Below are positions 17,201 through 26,061 of a stretch of DNA of 64,000 nucleotides, piece by piece. The translations under genes were made by a program, and so were the position numbers. A model generated the notes under the pieces. The model was not told the DNA's origin. It ran no database searches and saw only the letters and a program-made list of their open reading frames with translations. This DNA is from SZUA-36 sp963774415 (lineage in GTDB: Bacteria > Pseudomonadota > Gammaproteobacteria > Xanthomonadales > SZUA-36), in NCBI GenBank assembly GCA_963774415.1, contig CAVZEU010000002.1:1-64000 (forward strand). Direction: 5' to 3'. Within the stretch, counting starts at the first letter, position 1; every line of letters begins with the position of its first letter.

Positions 17201-18077
17201 GGAACGTTTGCAAAAAGTCCTGGCCGGCGCCGGCCTCGGTTCCCGGCGGGCGCTGGAGCGCCGTATCGAAGCGGGCGAGATCAAGGTCAACGGGGCCGCC
17301 GCCGAGCCCGGAACGCTGGTGCAGGCAGGCGACCGCGTTAGTCTCGACGGCGCTGACTGGACCGTCGTTGCCGGGCGCAGCGAGCAACGCAGCCTGGTCT
17401 ATAACAAGCCGCTGGGCGAGATCACCAGCCGCTCGGACCCGCAGGGGCGGCCCACGGTATTCGACCGCCTGCCCCGGCTCCGGGGTGCGCGCTGGATCGC
17501 GGTCGGGCGTCTCGACATCAACACGACCGGCCTGCTGCTGCTGACGACCGACGGTGAGCTCGCCAACGCCATGATGCATCCCTCCGGCAAGGTGGACCGC
17601 GAGTACGCCTGCCGCATCTTCGGCGAAGTCAGCCCCGAGCAACTCGAGCGGCTCAAGACCGGTGTCATGCTGGACGACGGGCCGGCCAACTTCAGCGATA
17701 TCGTGGCGTCCGGCGGCGGCGAGGGCAACCGCTGGTATCACGTCACGCTGATGGAGGGCCGCAATCGCGAGGTCCGCCGCCTGTGGGCCTCGCAGGGCGT
17801 CACCGTCAGCCGCCTCAAGCGCGTGCGCTACGGCGCGGTCTTCCTGCCCAAGCGCCTGCGCATGGGCCAGTGGCACGAACTCAGCGCGGCGGACCACCGG
17901 GTCCTGCGCGAGGACGTGGGCCTGGGGCCGTTACCGATGCGCCTGGGCCTGCAGGCGGATAAAGGCCACCGCCAGGCGGACGCACGCAAACGGTCGCACA
18001 AAAAAAAGACCCGCGCAAAAGCAGGCCCATCACACAAGCGTTCGCCGCGCGGACGGAAACCTGGTAACTCCCGGTAA
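17160..18077 (+). CDS. rluB: 23S rRNA pseudouridine2605 synthase RluB
   Basis: A protein of about 305 residues with an S4 RNA-binding domain (ERLQKVLAGAGLGSRRALE) and a RsuA-type catalytic domain. The catalytic aspartate is in GRLDINTTGLLLLT; NREVRRLW and RLKRVRYG follow. It modifies U2605 of 23S rRNA. The C-terminal ~50 residues are a lysine/arginine-rich tail (KKKTRAKAG). There is no ATG near the expected start. GTG at 17160 inside scpB is used here; TTG at 17208 is an alternative, and an AUU at 17196 has the best spaced AGGAG. The gene is certain, the start is not. Confidence 0.9.
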   Translation: MTKTAATRRQGPIKERLQKVLAGAGLGSRRALERRIEAGEIKVNGAAAEPGTLVQAGDRVSLDGADWTVVAGRSEQRSLVYNKPLGEITSRSDPQGRPTVFDRLPRLRGARWIAVGRLDINTTGLLLLTTDGELANAMMHPSGKVDREYACRIFGEVSPEQLERLKTGVMLDDGPANFSDIVASGGGEGNRWYHVTLMEGRNREVRRLWASQGVTVSRLKRVRYGAVFLPKRLRMGQWHELSAADHRVLREDVGLGPLPMRLGLQADKGHRQADARKRSHKKKTRAKAGPSHKRSPRGRKPGNSR

Positions 18078-18109
18078 CCCCATCGAGGCCACCCGGTTCC
18101 GCGGAAACG

Positions 18110-18778
18110 ACGTGTCTGTACAGACGACGCCGGGAGAGCGCGGCCGGAGCCGTGCATCCGTCAGGAACGGATGCCGAGCGCGCAGGACGCCTCGAGCGTG
18201 CCCCGGGAGCGACTGCCCGGCGGCGTCACCATGAATACGGGCCTGCAGGGGCGGCGCCGGCAGAGCGCGGCCGGGGCCGTGCATCCGTCGGGAACGGATG
18301 CCGAGCGCGCAGGAGGCCTCGAGCGTGCCCCGGGAGCGACTGCCCGGCGGCGTCACAATGAACACGGGCCTGCAGGGGCGGCGCCGGGAGAGCGCGGCCG
18401 GGGCCGTGCATCCGTCGGGAACGGATGCCGAGCGCGCAGGACGCCTCGAGCGTGCCCCGGGAGCGACTGCCCGGCGGCGTCACAAGCGATGCGCGCCTGC
18501 AGGGGTGGCGCCGGGAGAGCGCGGCCGGGGCCGTGCATCCGTCGGGAACGGATGCCGAGCGCGCAGGACGCCTCGAGCGTGCCCCGGGAGCGACTGCCCG
18601 GCGGCGTCACCATGAATACGGGCCTGCAGGGGTGGCGCCGGGAGAGCGCGGCCGGGGCCGTGCATCCGTCAGGAACGGATGCCGAGCGCGCAGGAGGCCT
18701 CGAGCGTGCCCCGGGAGCGACTGCCCGGCGGCGTCACAAGCGATGCGCGCCTGTACGGGTGGCGCCGGGACGACGCGC
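18110..18778. repeat. Repeat array D: five copies of the 127-bp structured unit
   Basis: Hairpins GCATCCGT-c(g/a)gga-ACGGATGC begin at 18154, 18281, 18408, 18535 and 18662, each 127 bp apart. The right-hand arm reads GGGAGCGACTGCC in all copies, as in three of the five copies of array C but unlike A and B. The linkers alternate between two versions (ending AATACGGGCCTGCAG or GATGCGCGCCTGCAG). The array fills the space between the convergent rluB and deaminase genes. Confidence 0.92.
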
Positions 18779-18795
18779 CTCTCAGGCCAATGATA

Positions 18796-19368
18796 TCAGC
18801 CGGCGTTGTAGATGGTTCCGCCGTCTTCGCGGTATTGTTCGAGTACGGCGGCAGCCTGCTTTTGCAGGACCCGGGTTTGCACGACCAGCCCGCGCCGCTG
18901 CAATAACTTGACCCAGTCCGCCGGTTTCCTGCCCTCGTTGAAGCCGGCTGCCTCGGCATCCTTCTTGGCGGCGCCGCACACCAGGCTCTTGGCGCCGGAC
19001 CAGGGAATGGCGCCGAAGCACATGGCGCACGGTTCGCAGGAGGTGACGAGCTGCATCGTTCCGCGTTCGGACAGGTCCCAGGCGCCCACCGCGATCTGCG
19101 CCAGCGACAACGCGACGATCTCGGCGTGGGCCACCGAGAGACCCGACGTGGTAACCAGGTTGACACCCACCGACACCAGCGACTTGCTGTCCTCGTCCAC
19201 GACCAGCGCGGCGAACGGCCCGCCGGTTTGCCGCCGCACGTTCTCGGCCGCCAGGGCGATGGCGAGCTGCATGCGTTGCGAGATGCTGTCGATGGGATCG
19301 GACCAGCGCTCGACGAATGGGAGCACCCAGGCGGGCAGTTCAATTTGGCAGCGGCGGGTCAGTTTCAT
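18796..19368 (-). CDS. Nucleoside/nucleobase deaminase (cytidine deaminase-like fold)
   Basis: A 190-residue zinc enzyme of the CDA/TadA/GuaD superfamily. Zinc ligands and proton donor are in HAE (81-83) and PCAMC (113-117). It is longer than TadA and has an N-terminal helical part, which resembles guanine deaminase-like nucleoside deaminases; the substrate is not certain. ATG at 19368 overlaps the rlmB stop by four bases (ATGA), so it is the second gene of an rlmB operon. A longer frame reading back into rlmB is rejected because the family N-terminus aligns with MKLTRRC. Confidence 0.85.
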   Translation of the reverse strand: MKLTRRCQIELPAWVLPFVERWSDPIDSISQRMQLAIALAAENVRRQTGGPFAALVVDEDSKSLVSVGVNLVTTSGLSVAHAEIVALSLAQIAVGAWDLSERGTMQLVTSCEPCAMCFGAIPWSGAKSLVCGAAKKDAEAAGFNEGRKPADWVKLLQRRGLVVQTRVLQKQAAAVLEQYREDGGTIYNAG

Positions 19369-20120
19369 TGCCCGGTGCAGCCTCTCTGGCGAACGATCTC
19401 GTACAGGCAAATCCCGGTGGCGACCGACACGTTCAGACTTTCGACCCGCCCCGCCATCGGAATGCGCACCAGGTAATCGCACGATTCCCGGGTAAGCCGC
19501 CGCAGGCCGCTGCCTTCACCGCCCATGACCAGCCCCAGCGGCCCGCGGAGATCGGCCTGGTACAGCTCGTCCGCCGCCTCTTCGCTGGTGCCGGCGAGCC
19601 AGATGCCGTGGCTTTTCAATGCACGCAGCACGCGCGCGAGATTGGTCACCTGCATGATGGCCAGGGTCTCGGCGGCACCGCTGGCGGCCCTGCGAACGAC
19701 CGGCGTGATACCCACGGAACGGTCCTTGCACAATATGACCAGTCCGACCCCGGCTGCCTCCGCCGTGCGCAGGCAGGCGCCGAGGTTGTGGGGATCCTGC
19801 ACACCGTCGAGTACCAGGATCAGCGCGTCGCTGCCGAGCCCGTCCAATATGGCCTGCAAGCGCGCTTCCGCGACCAGGTTGCCGGCGCCAAAGCCTGCCA
19901 CCGCGCCCTGGTGCTTTTGCCCCTGCGCCAGGCGGTCGAGTTCGTTGGGCGGGGTCTTGATCACTTTGATGCCCGCACTCGCGGCGAGCGTTTCGATTTC
20001 CGCCAGGCGCTTGTTGCGGCTGCCCTCCGCCAGGCGCAGCCAGTGTATGTCCGCGGCGGCCGCTTTCAGCGCGGAGCTGACGGCGTGAATTCCGATCAAC
20101 AGGTGTTCTTTACCCGCCAA
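19365..20120 (-). CDS. rlmB: 23S rRNA (guanosine2251-2'-O)-methyltransferase RlmB
   Basis: A 251-residue SPOUT methyltransferase. The N-terminal SpoU substrate-binding domain opens with LLIGIHAVSSALK. The catalytic knotted domain has motif 1 LDGVQDPHNLGACLRTAEAAG (in two adjacent parts), motif 2 LVMGGEGSGLRRL, and motif 3 IPMAGRVESLNVSVATGI. It methylates G2251 in 23S rRNA. It lies three bases downstream of rnr, the same order as in E. coli. Confidence 0.96.
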   Translation of the reverse strand: MAGKEHLLIGIHAVSSALKAAAADIHWLRLAEGSRNKRLAEIETLAASAGIKVIKTPPNELDRLAQGQKHQGAVAGFGAGNLVAEARLQAILDGLGSDALILVLDGVQDPHNLGACLRTAEAAGVGLVILCKDRSVGITPVVRRAASGAAETLAIMQVTNLARVLRALKSHGIWLAGTSEEAADELYQADLRGPLGLVMGGEGSGLRRLTRESCDYLVRIPMAGRVESLNVSVATGICLYEIVRQRGCTGQ

Positions 20121-20123
20121 GCC

Positions 20124-22289
20124 TCACTCCGCCAGCTCAAAATCAATTTTGCGCTCGTCGATGCTGACCTGCAGCACGCGCACACGGACGCGGTCGGCCA
20201 GCTGGAACACGCGGCCCTGGCGTTCACCGGTCAAGCGGTGGGCGACGGGATCGAAATGGTAGTAATCGTTGCTCAGGCTGCTGACGTGGACCAAGCCGCT
20301 GATATTGCCGTAGTCCAGTTCGACGAACAGGCCGAACGAGGTCACGCCGCTGACCAGTCCGTCGAAAACGTCGCCGACGTGGTTTTCCAGGTAAGCGCAT
20401 TTGAGACGGTCGATCACGTCCCGTTCCGCCTCCTCGGCGCGGCGCGCATTGTAGGAGCAGTGCGCACACATGTCCGCCATGGTGTCAGCGCTGTAGGCGT
20501 AGTCGGCGGCCTTGCGCCCCGCCAGCTGGTGATGGATGGCGCGGTGCACCAACAAATCGGCGTAACGCCGGATGGGCGACGTGAAGTGGGTATAGGCATC
20601 GAGGGCGAGGCCGAAGTGTCCCTCGTTCTTGACCTGGTAGGCCGCCAGGCTTTGCGCGCGCAACAGCACGGCCATGACGAGGCGCTCGTCCGGGCGGCCC
20701 TGCACCTGCTGCACGACGGCTTCGAAATCCTTCGGTTTCGGCTGGCCGCGCCAGGGCACGCGCAGGCCCTGGCCGCGCAGGAATTCCTCGAGGGACTCGA
20801 GCTTCGTCGCCGGGGGCGGCGCGTGGACCCGGTAAGGCGAGGGCAGCTTGTGCGTCAGCAGAAAGCGCGCGGCCTCGATATTGGCGAGGATCATGCACTC
20901 CTCGATCAGCAGGTGGGCGTCGTTACGCGGTTGCGGCACGAGTCCCGTGACCGCACCGCGTTGATCGAAGCTGAAACTGAACTCGTTGCTCTCGAAGTCG
21001 ATGGCCCCGCGTTGCAGCCGCGACTTGCGCAGGGCCTTGTAAAGGCCGTGCAGGTCGTCCAGGTTCTGTCTGATTGGCGCCTGATTGACCTGCTTTTTGA
21101 GCGTGCCGCCCTCCAGGTAGCCCGCCACCTGCTGATACGTCAGGCGCGCCGCCGAGCGCATCAGCGCCGGCACGAAGCGCGAGCGCCCGACCTTGCCGTC
21201 GTCGTTCACGGTCATTTCACAGGCGAGGCAAAGCCGGTCGACCTCGGGCTTCAGTGAACACAAGCCGTTCGAGAGCGCCTCCGGCAACATCGGGATGACG
21301 CGGTTGGGGAAATACACCGAGGTGGCCCGGTGGCTGGCCTCGCGGTCCAACGCCGTGCCGGGACGGACATAGCTGGCGACATCGGCGATGGCCACGATCA
21401 GGCGCCAGCCATTTTGCTGGCGGCGCGCGTACACCGCATCGTCGAAATCGCGCGCGTCGGCGCCGTCGATGGTCACCAGCGGCAGGTCGCGCAGATCCCG
21501 CCGCTCCGCCTTCATCGCCTTGCTCACCTCGGCGCCGATGGCATTCGCCTCGGCTTCGGCATCCTGCGGCCATTCGAACGGCAGCCCATGGCTGTGAATG
21601 GCAATCTTGGTGGCCATGCCCGGCGCCCCGGCCTGCCCCAGTATCTCCGTGATCCGGCCGATCGGCGGCTTGTAGGCCGTCGGCGGGGAGACGATCGCGG
21701 CCACCACGACCTGGCCGGGCCGGGCCCCAAGCGCGTCTTTGAGCGGTACGATGACGTCCTGATTGATGCGCGGCTCGTCCGGGACCACCAGCGCGACGCC
21801 GTTTTCCTCGACGTAGCGGCCGACGATGCACTCGTTGGCGCTCTCCAGCACCTCGACGATCATGCCCTCGCGGCGGCCCCTGCGATCGGAGCCGGTGCAG
21901 GACGCCAGCACGCGGTCGCCATGCAACACCTTGCGCATTTCCCGCGAGGACAGGTAGAGGTCGTCGCCGCCGTCGTCGGGAATGACGAAGCCGAAGCCGT
22001 CCGCGTGGCTGCTGACCCGGCCCCTGACCAGGTCCATGCGTTTGGGTATGCCGAAGGCGTTGCGCCGGTTCTGGAAAAGCTGGCCATCGCGCACCATGGC
22101 CCGCAAGCGGCGGCGCAGTATCTCCCGACTGTCGTCGGATTCGACGCCCAGCAGCGACACGATCTCCTTGATCTGCAGGAGCTTGCCGTGTTTTTCCAGG
22201 GCTTCGATCAACTCGGCCCGCGAAGGTGCGGGAGCCTGGATCTTTTCATTGCGGGATGATTTTTTGCGTCGGGATTTGTCTGCGCCCAA
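20124..22289 (-). CDS. rnr: Ribonuclease R
   Basis: A 721-residue 3'-5' exoribonuclease. Order: N-terminal winged helix (SRAELIEALEKHGKLLQIKEI), two cold-shock domains, the RNB catalytic domain with the magnesium-binding run DGADARDFDDAVY, and a C-terminal S1 domain. The open frame continues upstream through the tRNA-Leu gene, so it cannot all be coding. TTG at 22289 is chosen as start: AAGGA lies 7 nt upstream and the following basic leader (SRRKKSS) is typical of RNase R. The gene leads rnr-rlmB-deaminase. Confidence 0.95.
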   Translation of the reverse strand: MGADKSRRKKSSRNEKIQAPAPSRAELIEALEKHGKLLQIKEIVSLLGVESDDSREILRRRLRAMVRDGQLFQNRRNAFGIPKRMDLVRGRVSSHADGFGFVIPDDGGDDLYLSSREMRKVLHGDRVLASCTGSDRRGRREGMIVEVLESANECIVGRYVEENGVALVVPDEPRINQDVIVPLKDALGARPGQVVVAAIVSPPTAYKPPIGRITEILGQAGAPGMATKIAIHSHGLPFEWPQDAEAEANAIGAEVSKAMKAERRDLRDLPLVTIDGADARDFDDAVYARRQQNGWRLIVAIADVASYVRPGTALDREASHRATSVYFPNRVIPMLPEALSNGLCSLKPEVDRLCLACEMTVNDDGKVGRSRFVPALMRSAARLTYQQVAGYLEGGTLKKQVNQAPIRQNLDDLHGLYKALRKSRLQRGAIDFESNEFSFSFDQRGAVTGLVPQPRNDAHLLIEECMILANIEAARFLLTHKLPSPYRVHAPPPATKLESLEEFLRGQGLRVPWRGQPKPKDFEAVVQQVQGRPDERLVMAVLLRAQSLAAYQVKNEGHFGLALDAYTHFTSPIRRYADLLVHRAIHHQLAGRKAADYAYSADTMADMCAHCSYNARRAEEAERDVIDRLKCAYLENHVGDVFDGLVSGVTSFGLFVELDYGNISGLVHVSSLSNDYYHFDPVAHRLTGERQGRVFQLADRVRVRVLQVSIDERKIDFELAE

Positions 22290-22513
22290 GTGCTTGTCCT
22301 TAATATTGAATGTAACTGCCCATTGTACCGTGAGTTGCCCGAAGTGTCGCTCTGGTGGCCACACCGGTAATCCCGGGAACCGGGAGCGGAGCCCACCGGG
22401 GCCGCCACGGGTCCCAGGCAAAGCCGGGGAGGCGCCTGCGCGCGCGGATCGCCGCTGCTCGGCTCGATTGCGAACGAACACCGACACGACGCGGCCTTGC
22501 GCGTCGGTTCTTA

Positions 22514-22542
22514 TTGACACCCACCAGTGAAATCGGTAGAGT
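22514..22542 (+). promoter_or_regulatory. Sigma-70 promoter of tRNA-Leu
   Basis: TTGACA (22514-22519) and TAGAGT (22537-22542) are separated by 17 bp. The following GCGCTGCGG is a GC-rich discriminator of the kind found at stringently controlled tRNA promoters. The tRNA begins at 22616. The rest of 22290-22513 holds nothing I can support. Confidence 0.75.
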
Positions 22543-22615
22543 GCGCTGCGGTTCGGGAGTTCCCCCTTTGCTTCCAGACCGACGGGCTGAGGACCCCCCT
22601 TTCCTCGGCCCACCT

Positions 22616-22703
<88 letters not shown>

Positions 22704-22769
22704 TTTCAGGTGCAACCCAAGACCCACACAAGACCGCGCCAATCTTACGTTTCAGAATGTCCGCGCCGT

Positions 22770-22850
22770 TTTAACCTGTCTGGAGCAGGTCCCGAGCAGG
22801 CCCCAAAAATGGAGCGCCAATCGGGCGCGGGTCCATGGCTCGGACCATAA
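22770..22850 (+). other. Three consecutive short hairpins downstream of tRNA-Leu
   Basis: ACCTG..CAGGT, GCGCC..GGCGC and GGTCC..GGACC follow one another within 80 bp. There is no T tract, so none is a canonical terminator. The stretch may be the processed trailer of the tRNA transcript or an unrecognised small RNA. Seen in sequence; function unknown. Confidence 0.3.
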
Positions 22851-22897
22851 ACCTTTGCGCGCCAGGTGCTGATAATTTTTAGAGAAAATTCATTTTT

Positions 22898-22927
22898 TTG
22901 TTAATTTGCGCTCAAAACTGTTATTAT
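22898..22927 (+). promoter_or_regulatory. Promoter of the orphan secreted protein gene
   Basis: TTGTTA (22898-22903) and TATTAT (22922-22927) are 18 bp apart in a strikingly AT-rich stretch compared with the surrounding genome. The transcript would have a leader of about 65 nt before the ATG at 23000. Confidence 0.45.
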
Positions 22928-22999
22928 TTGCCTTGGCCCTCAAAACAAAAAGGGGGGGCCAACTCAAGGATGTTTGGCTATTAAAAGGGAGTTATTCTT

Positions 23000-23383
23000 A
23001 TGAAGGCTTTAGTCTATGGGCCGGTTCTGGCCCTGTTTTCGGTTCTGTTTTTTTCATCTTCGACCGCGTTCGCCGACGCTGCCGTCATCATTGATTTCGA
23101 TGGCTGCAGCCTTCTCAACGGTGACGGCAACGCTGTCGTCCTGACCGATCAAGCTGTAACGATCACGGCGCAAAGCAACCAGGATAATTACAATCAAATT
23201 TGCACTGCTGATGTTGCACCGCCCTCCACCGGCCACGCTGCGGTTTTCAATACCGACAACACCGGGGGAGCCGAATGTGCAATCGTCATCAATGCTGACA
23301 GAGAAACGGTTTCAACCACCGACTGGCATGAAGTGGTCAGCGCCAGCGGCAAGGCCAAGCTGCTCTGTCACTTCCATAACTGA
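23000..23383 (+). CDS. Small secreted protein of unknown function
   Basis: A 127-residue protein with a clear signal peptide (MKALVYGPVLALFSVLFFSS, cleaved after AFA). The mature part is about 100 residues with three or four cysteines (GCSLL, ICTADV, ECAIV, LLCHFHN) and is rich in Asn, Asp and Thr, suggesting an all-beta, possibly disulfide-bonded fold. I do not recognise a family. A good AGGGAG site lies 9-10 nt before the ATG, the promoter region is AT-rich, and a hairpin follows the stop. It interrupts the otherwise conserved rnr-purA neighbourhood, so it may be a local acquisition. Confidence 0.75.
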   Translation: MKALVYGPVLALFSVLFFSSSTAFADAAVIIDFDGCSLLNGDGNAVVLTDQAVTITAQSNQDNYNQICTADVAPPSTGHAAVFNTDNTGGAECAIVINADRETVSTTDWHEVVSASGKAKLLCHFHN

Positions 23384-23408
23384 CAGCGAACCAGACCGGT
23401 AAACGGTT

Positions 23409-23436
23409 GAATCCGCCCTGCCAAAGGGGCGGGTTC
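23409..23436. terminator. Hairpin between the secreted-protein gene and purA
   Basis: GAATCCGCCC (23409-23418) pairs with GGGCGGGTTC (23427-23436), ten pairs with one G-T wobble and an 8-nt loop. The genes on both sides converge, so it may work in both directions. There is no strong T tract. Confidence 0.55.
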
Positions 23437-23512
23437 AGCCTGTTGTCGCCGTTGCCATTACCGATTGCCGGAAGCGTTGGGGCCCAGGCAAGATTACCCA
23501 TCCGGGCCTGAA

Positions 23513-24811
23513 TCAGGCGGTAAACAGGTCGTGCAGGACGATGTTCTCGCAGCGGTCGGGCCCGGTCGAGACCATGTGCACCGGCGCCCCGCACAGCTCC
23601 GCCATCGCCTCGAGATAGGCGCGCGCATTGGCGGGCAGGTCCTCGATGCGGGTTGTGCCGCGGGTGCTTTCACTCCAGCCCGGAAAGGACTCGTACTCGA
23701 CTTCGAGGTCCTTCCAGTCATCGGCGTTCAGCGGCGGTACCGTCAGGCGCTCGCCGTCAAGGCGGTAGGCGGTGGCCACCCGGATCGTTTCGACGCCGTC
23801 GAGCACATCGAGCTTGGTCACGCAGAACCCGTCCAGGCCGTTGAGGTTCGCGGCCCTGCGCAGCGCCACGCTGTCCAGCCAGCCGCATCGCCGCGGCCGG
23901 CCGGTGGTGGCGCCGAACTCGGCGCCGCGCTCGGCGATGCCCGCACCGGTTGCGTCGAACAACTCGGTCGGAAACGGGCCTGACCCGACCCGGGTCGTGT
24001 AAGCCTTGGTGATGCCGAGCACGTAGTCGATCGCGTCGGGACCAATGCCGGTGCCGGTGCAAACCGCGCCGACGGTGGTGTTGGATGACGTCACGAAGGG
24101 GTAGGTGCCGTGATCGATGTCGAGCATGCTGCCCTGTGCGCCCTCGAAAAGGATGCGTTTGCCGGCCGTCCTGAGGTCGTGCAAGCGCCCGCTGACATCG
24201 GCGACGAGATCGGCGAAACAGGCCCCGAGCTGCAGGACGTCGTCCAGGACCCTGTCCGCCGACAGCGACTGTGCGCCAAGATAGTGCTCGAGAACGAAAT
24301 TGTGGTAATCCAGCGCTTCGTCGAGCTTCTCGCGCAAACGGTCGTGGTTGCAAAGATCCGAAACCCGGATTCCGCGGCGCGAGACCTTGTCTTCGTAGGC
24401 CGGCCCGATGCCGCGGCCCGTGGTGCCGATCGCCCGCTCCCCGCGGGCCTGTTCGCGCGCCTGGTCCAGCAGTTCGTGATAGGGCATGATGACCGGGCAG
24501 GCCGGCGAGATGCGCAAACGTGAGCGAACGTCGACTCCCAGCGCCTCCAGTGTCTCGGTTTCCTTTTTCAACTCTTCCAGCGAGAGCACGACGCCGTTGC
24601 CGATCAGACATTCGGAGCCTGCGTTCAGAATGCCGGAGGGCACCAGGTGCAGTACCGTTTTCCTGCCGTCCACGACCAACGTGTGTCCGGCGTTGTGACC
24701 CCCCTGGAAACGCACGACGGCGTCCATGTCGCGGGACAGCAGATCGACGATTTTGCCTTTTCCCTCGTCCCCCCACTGGGTTCCCAGCACAACGATGCTT
24801 TTAGCGGTCAT
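23513..24811 (-). CDS. purA: Adenylosuccinate synthetase
   Basis: A 432-residue enzyme joining IMP and aspartate with GTP on the way to AMP. The GTP-binding loop GTQWGDEGKGKIVD (11-24), catalytic GGHNAGHT (~40-47), and GRGIGPAYEDK and TRVGSGPFPTEL segments are all intact. It ends the long operon from nnr to purA in the same position as in E. coli. The ribosome binding site before the ATG is weak. The 175 bp between purA and yjeT hold nothing recognisable. Confidence 0.98.
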   Translation of the reverse strand: MTAKSIVVLGTQWGDEGKGKIVDLLSRDMDAVVRFQGGHNAGHTLVVDGRKTVLHLVPSGILNAGSECLIGNGVVLSLEELKKETETLEALGVDVRSRLRISPACPVIMPYHELLDQAREQARGERAIGTTGRGIGPAYEDKVSRRGIRVSDLCNHDRLREKLDEALDYHNFVLEHYLGAQSLSADRVLDDVLQLGACFADLVADVSGRLHDLRTAGKRILFEGAQGSMLDIDHGTYPFVTSSNTTVGAVCTGTGIGPDAIDYVLGITKAYTTRVGSGPFPTELFDATGAGIAERGAEFGATTGRPRRCGWLDSVALRRAANLNGLDGFCVTKLDVLDGVETIRVATAYRLDGERLTVPPLNADDWKDLEVEYESFPGWSESTRGTTRIEDLPANARAYLEAMAELCGAPVHMVSTGPDRCENIVLHDLFTA

Positions 24812-24986
24812 CTAGATAATATCCATTCATTTGAACAGCGGGCTTTTCTGCGAACCCGGGGGCGCCCGGACGATTTCGGGCCTGCGAATTGTAATGCAAA
24901 TCCTTTGCCAGGGGGCGATGAAAAGCGGTCCTCGGTGCACTCGGTCCGGCTCGTTGCCTGGCTGCTGCATGCCGCATACGAGGGGC

Positions 24987-25169
24987 TCAGAGACTCCATA
25001 ACAACAGCGCGCCGAGCAGCAGGCTGGCCATGCCGGCCGTGCGTACGCCGCGGGTCCCCAGTTTGGCCGCATTGCGCATCACTTTTATCCAGGCCGACGG
25101 CGCCAGGCTCGGCAGCAGGCCTTCGAGAATCAACACCAGCGCCAGCGCTGTCAGCAAATCTTTTAGCAT
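24987..25169 (-). CDS. yjeT: DUF2065 family small membrane protein YjeT
   Basis: A 60-residue protein with two hydrophobic segments (DLLTALALVLILEGLLPSLAP and TAGMASLLLGALLLW) around a short basic loop, which is the DUF2065 pattern. It lies between hflC and purA, as in E. coli and many other gammaproteobacteria. Role unknown; inner-membrane location is inferred. Confidence 0.88.
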   Translation of the reverse strand: MLKDLLTALALVLILEGLLPSLAPSAWIKVMRNAAKLGTRGVRTAGMASLLLGALLLWSL

Positions 25170-25194
25170 GTCATCGAGGCCGGCCTGACCGGTG

Positions 25195-26061
25195 TTACTT
25201 TTTCAGCCCATCCGTGCCGAAATAATCGAAGAACTCGGACCCCGGGTCGAGCACCAGCGTATCGCGATTGCCGCCGAACGCCTTCCTGTAAGCCTGCAGA
25301 CTGCGGTAGAAGCGGTAAAACTCTTCGTCCTGCCCGTAGGCCGCCGCATATATTTCCGTGGCCTTTGCATCGCCCTGGCCGCGAACCACCTCGGCGTCCC
25401 GTTCGGCGTCGGCGAGAATCACCTTCACCTGCCGATCCGCGTCGGAACGAATTTTTTCGGACTCTTCCTTGCCCTCGAAACGGTACAGGTTGGCCGCCTT
25501 CTGCCGGTCCGCCCGCATGCGGTTGAAGACCGACTCGCGCACGTCATCCGGCAGTTCGATGCTCTTGATACGCACGTCCACGACGTCGATACCGAATTCC
25601 TCGGCTGCCTTGTTGGCCGCCTTGGCGACCGCCTGCATCGTCGAGACGCGCTGCTCGGACACGACCTCTCCCAGCGTCCGCGCCGCAATCTGGTTGCGAA
25701 TGCGGTCGCTGACGATACCGTGCAGCCGGTTCAGCGCGATCGCTTCATTGCCCTCGGTCGAGGTGTAAAAACGTGACACGTCCGTTATTCGCCACTTGAC
25801 GAACGAGTCCACGCTGACGTACTTCTGCTCGGAGGTCAGCATCAGTTCGGGCGCGGTATCGAGCGTCAGGATGCGCTTGTCGAACTTGCGGATGTTGTTC
25901 ACAAACGGCCATTTCACGTGCAGACCCGGCTGGTAATCGAAACGCACGATCTTGCCGAGCTGGAACCGGATCGCATACTCGGTTTCGTTGACCGTGAACA
26001 GGCTCGACAGGGCGAATCCGCCCAAAACGACCAGGATCACCCATAGCAGCGGTCTGTTCAT
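25195..26061 (-). CDS. hflC: Protease modulator HflC
   Basis: A 288-residue inner-membrane band-7 protein. It has one N-terminal transmembrane helix (LLWVILVVLGGFALSSLF), the SPFH/band-7 domain, and a coiled coil (RADRQKAANLYRFEGKEESEKI in part). With HflK it forms a large cage around FtsH and moderates its proteolysis. The ATG overlaps the hflK stop by four bases (ATGA), which fits equal production of the two partners. Confidence 0.96.
   Translation of the reverse strand: MNRPLLWVILVVLGGFALSSLFTVNETEYAIRFQLGKIVRFDYQPGLHVKWPFVNNIRKFDKRILTLDTAPELMLTSEQKYVSVDSFVKWRITDVSRFYTSTEGNEAIALNRLHGIVSDRIRNQIAARTLGEVVSEQRVSTMQAVAKAANKAAEEFGIDVVDVRIKSIELPDDVRESVFNRMRADRQKAANLYRFEGKEESEKIRSDADRQVKVILADAERDAEVVRGQGDAKATEIYAAAYGQDEEFYRFYRSLQAYRKAFGGNRDTLVLDPGSEFFDYFGTDGLKK

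Noticed and set aside
2150..18778. CRISPR arrays
   Set aside because: Units are 127 bp and nearly identical throughout, without short direct repeats separated by unique spacers, and no cas gene is present.
14185..18778. Retron or DGR template for the structured repeats
   Set aside because: No reverse transcriptase is encoded anywhere in the window, and the copies are tandem.
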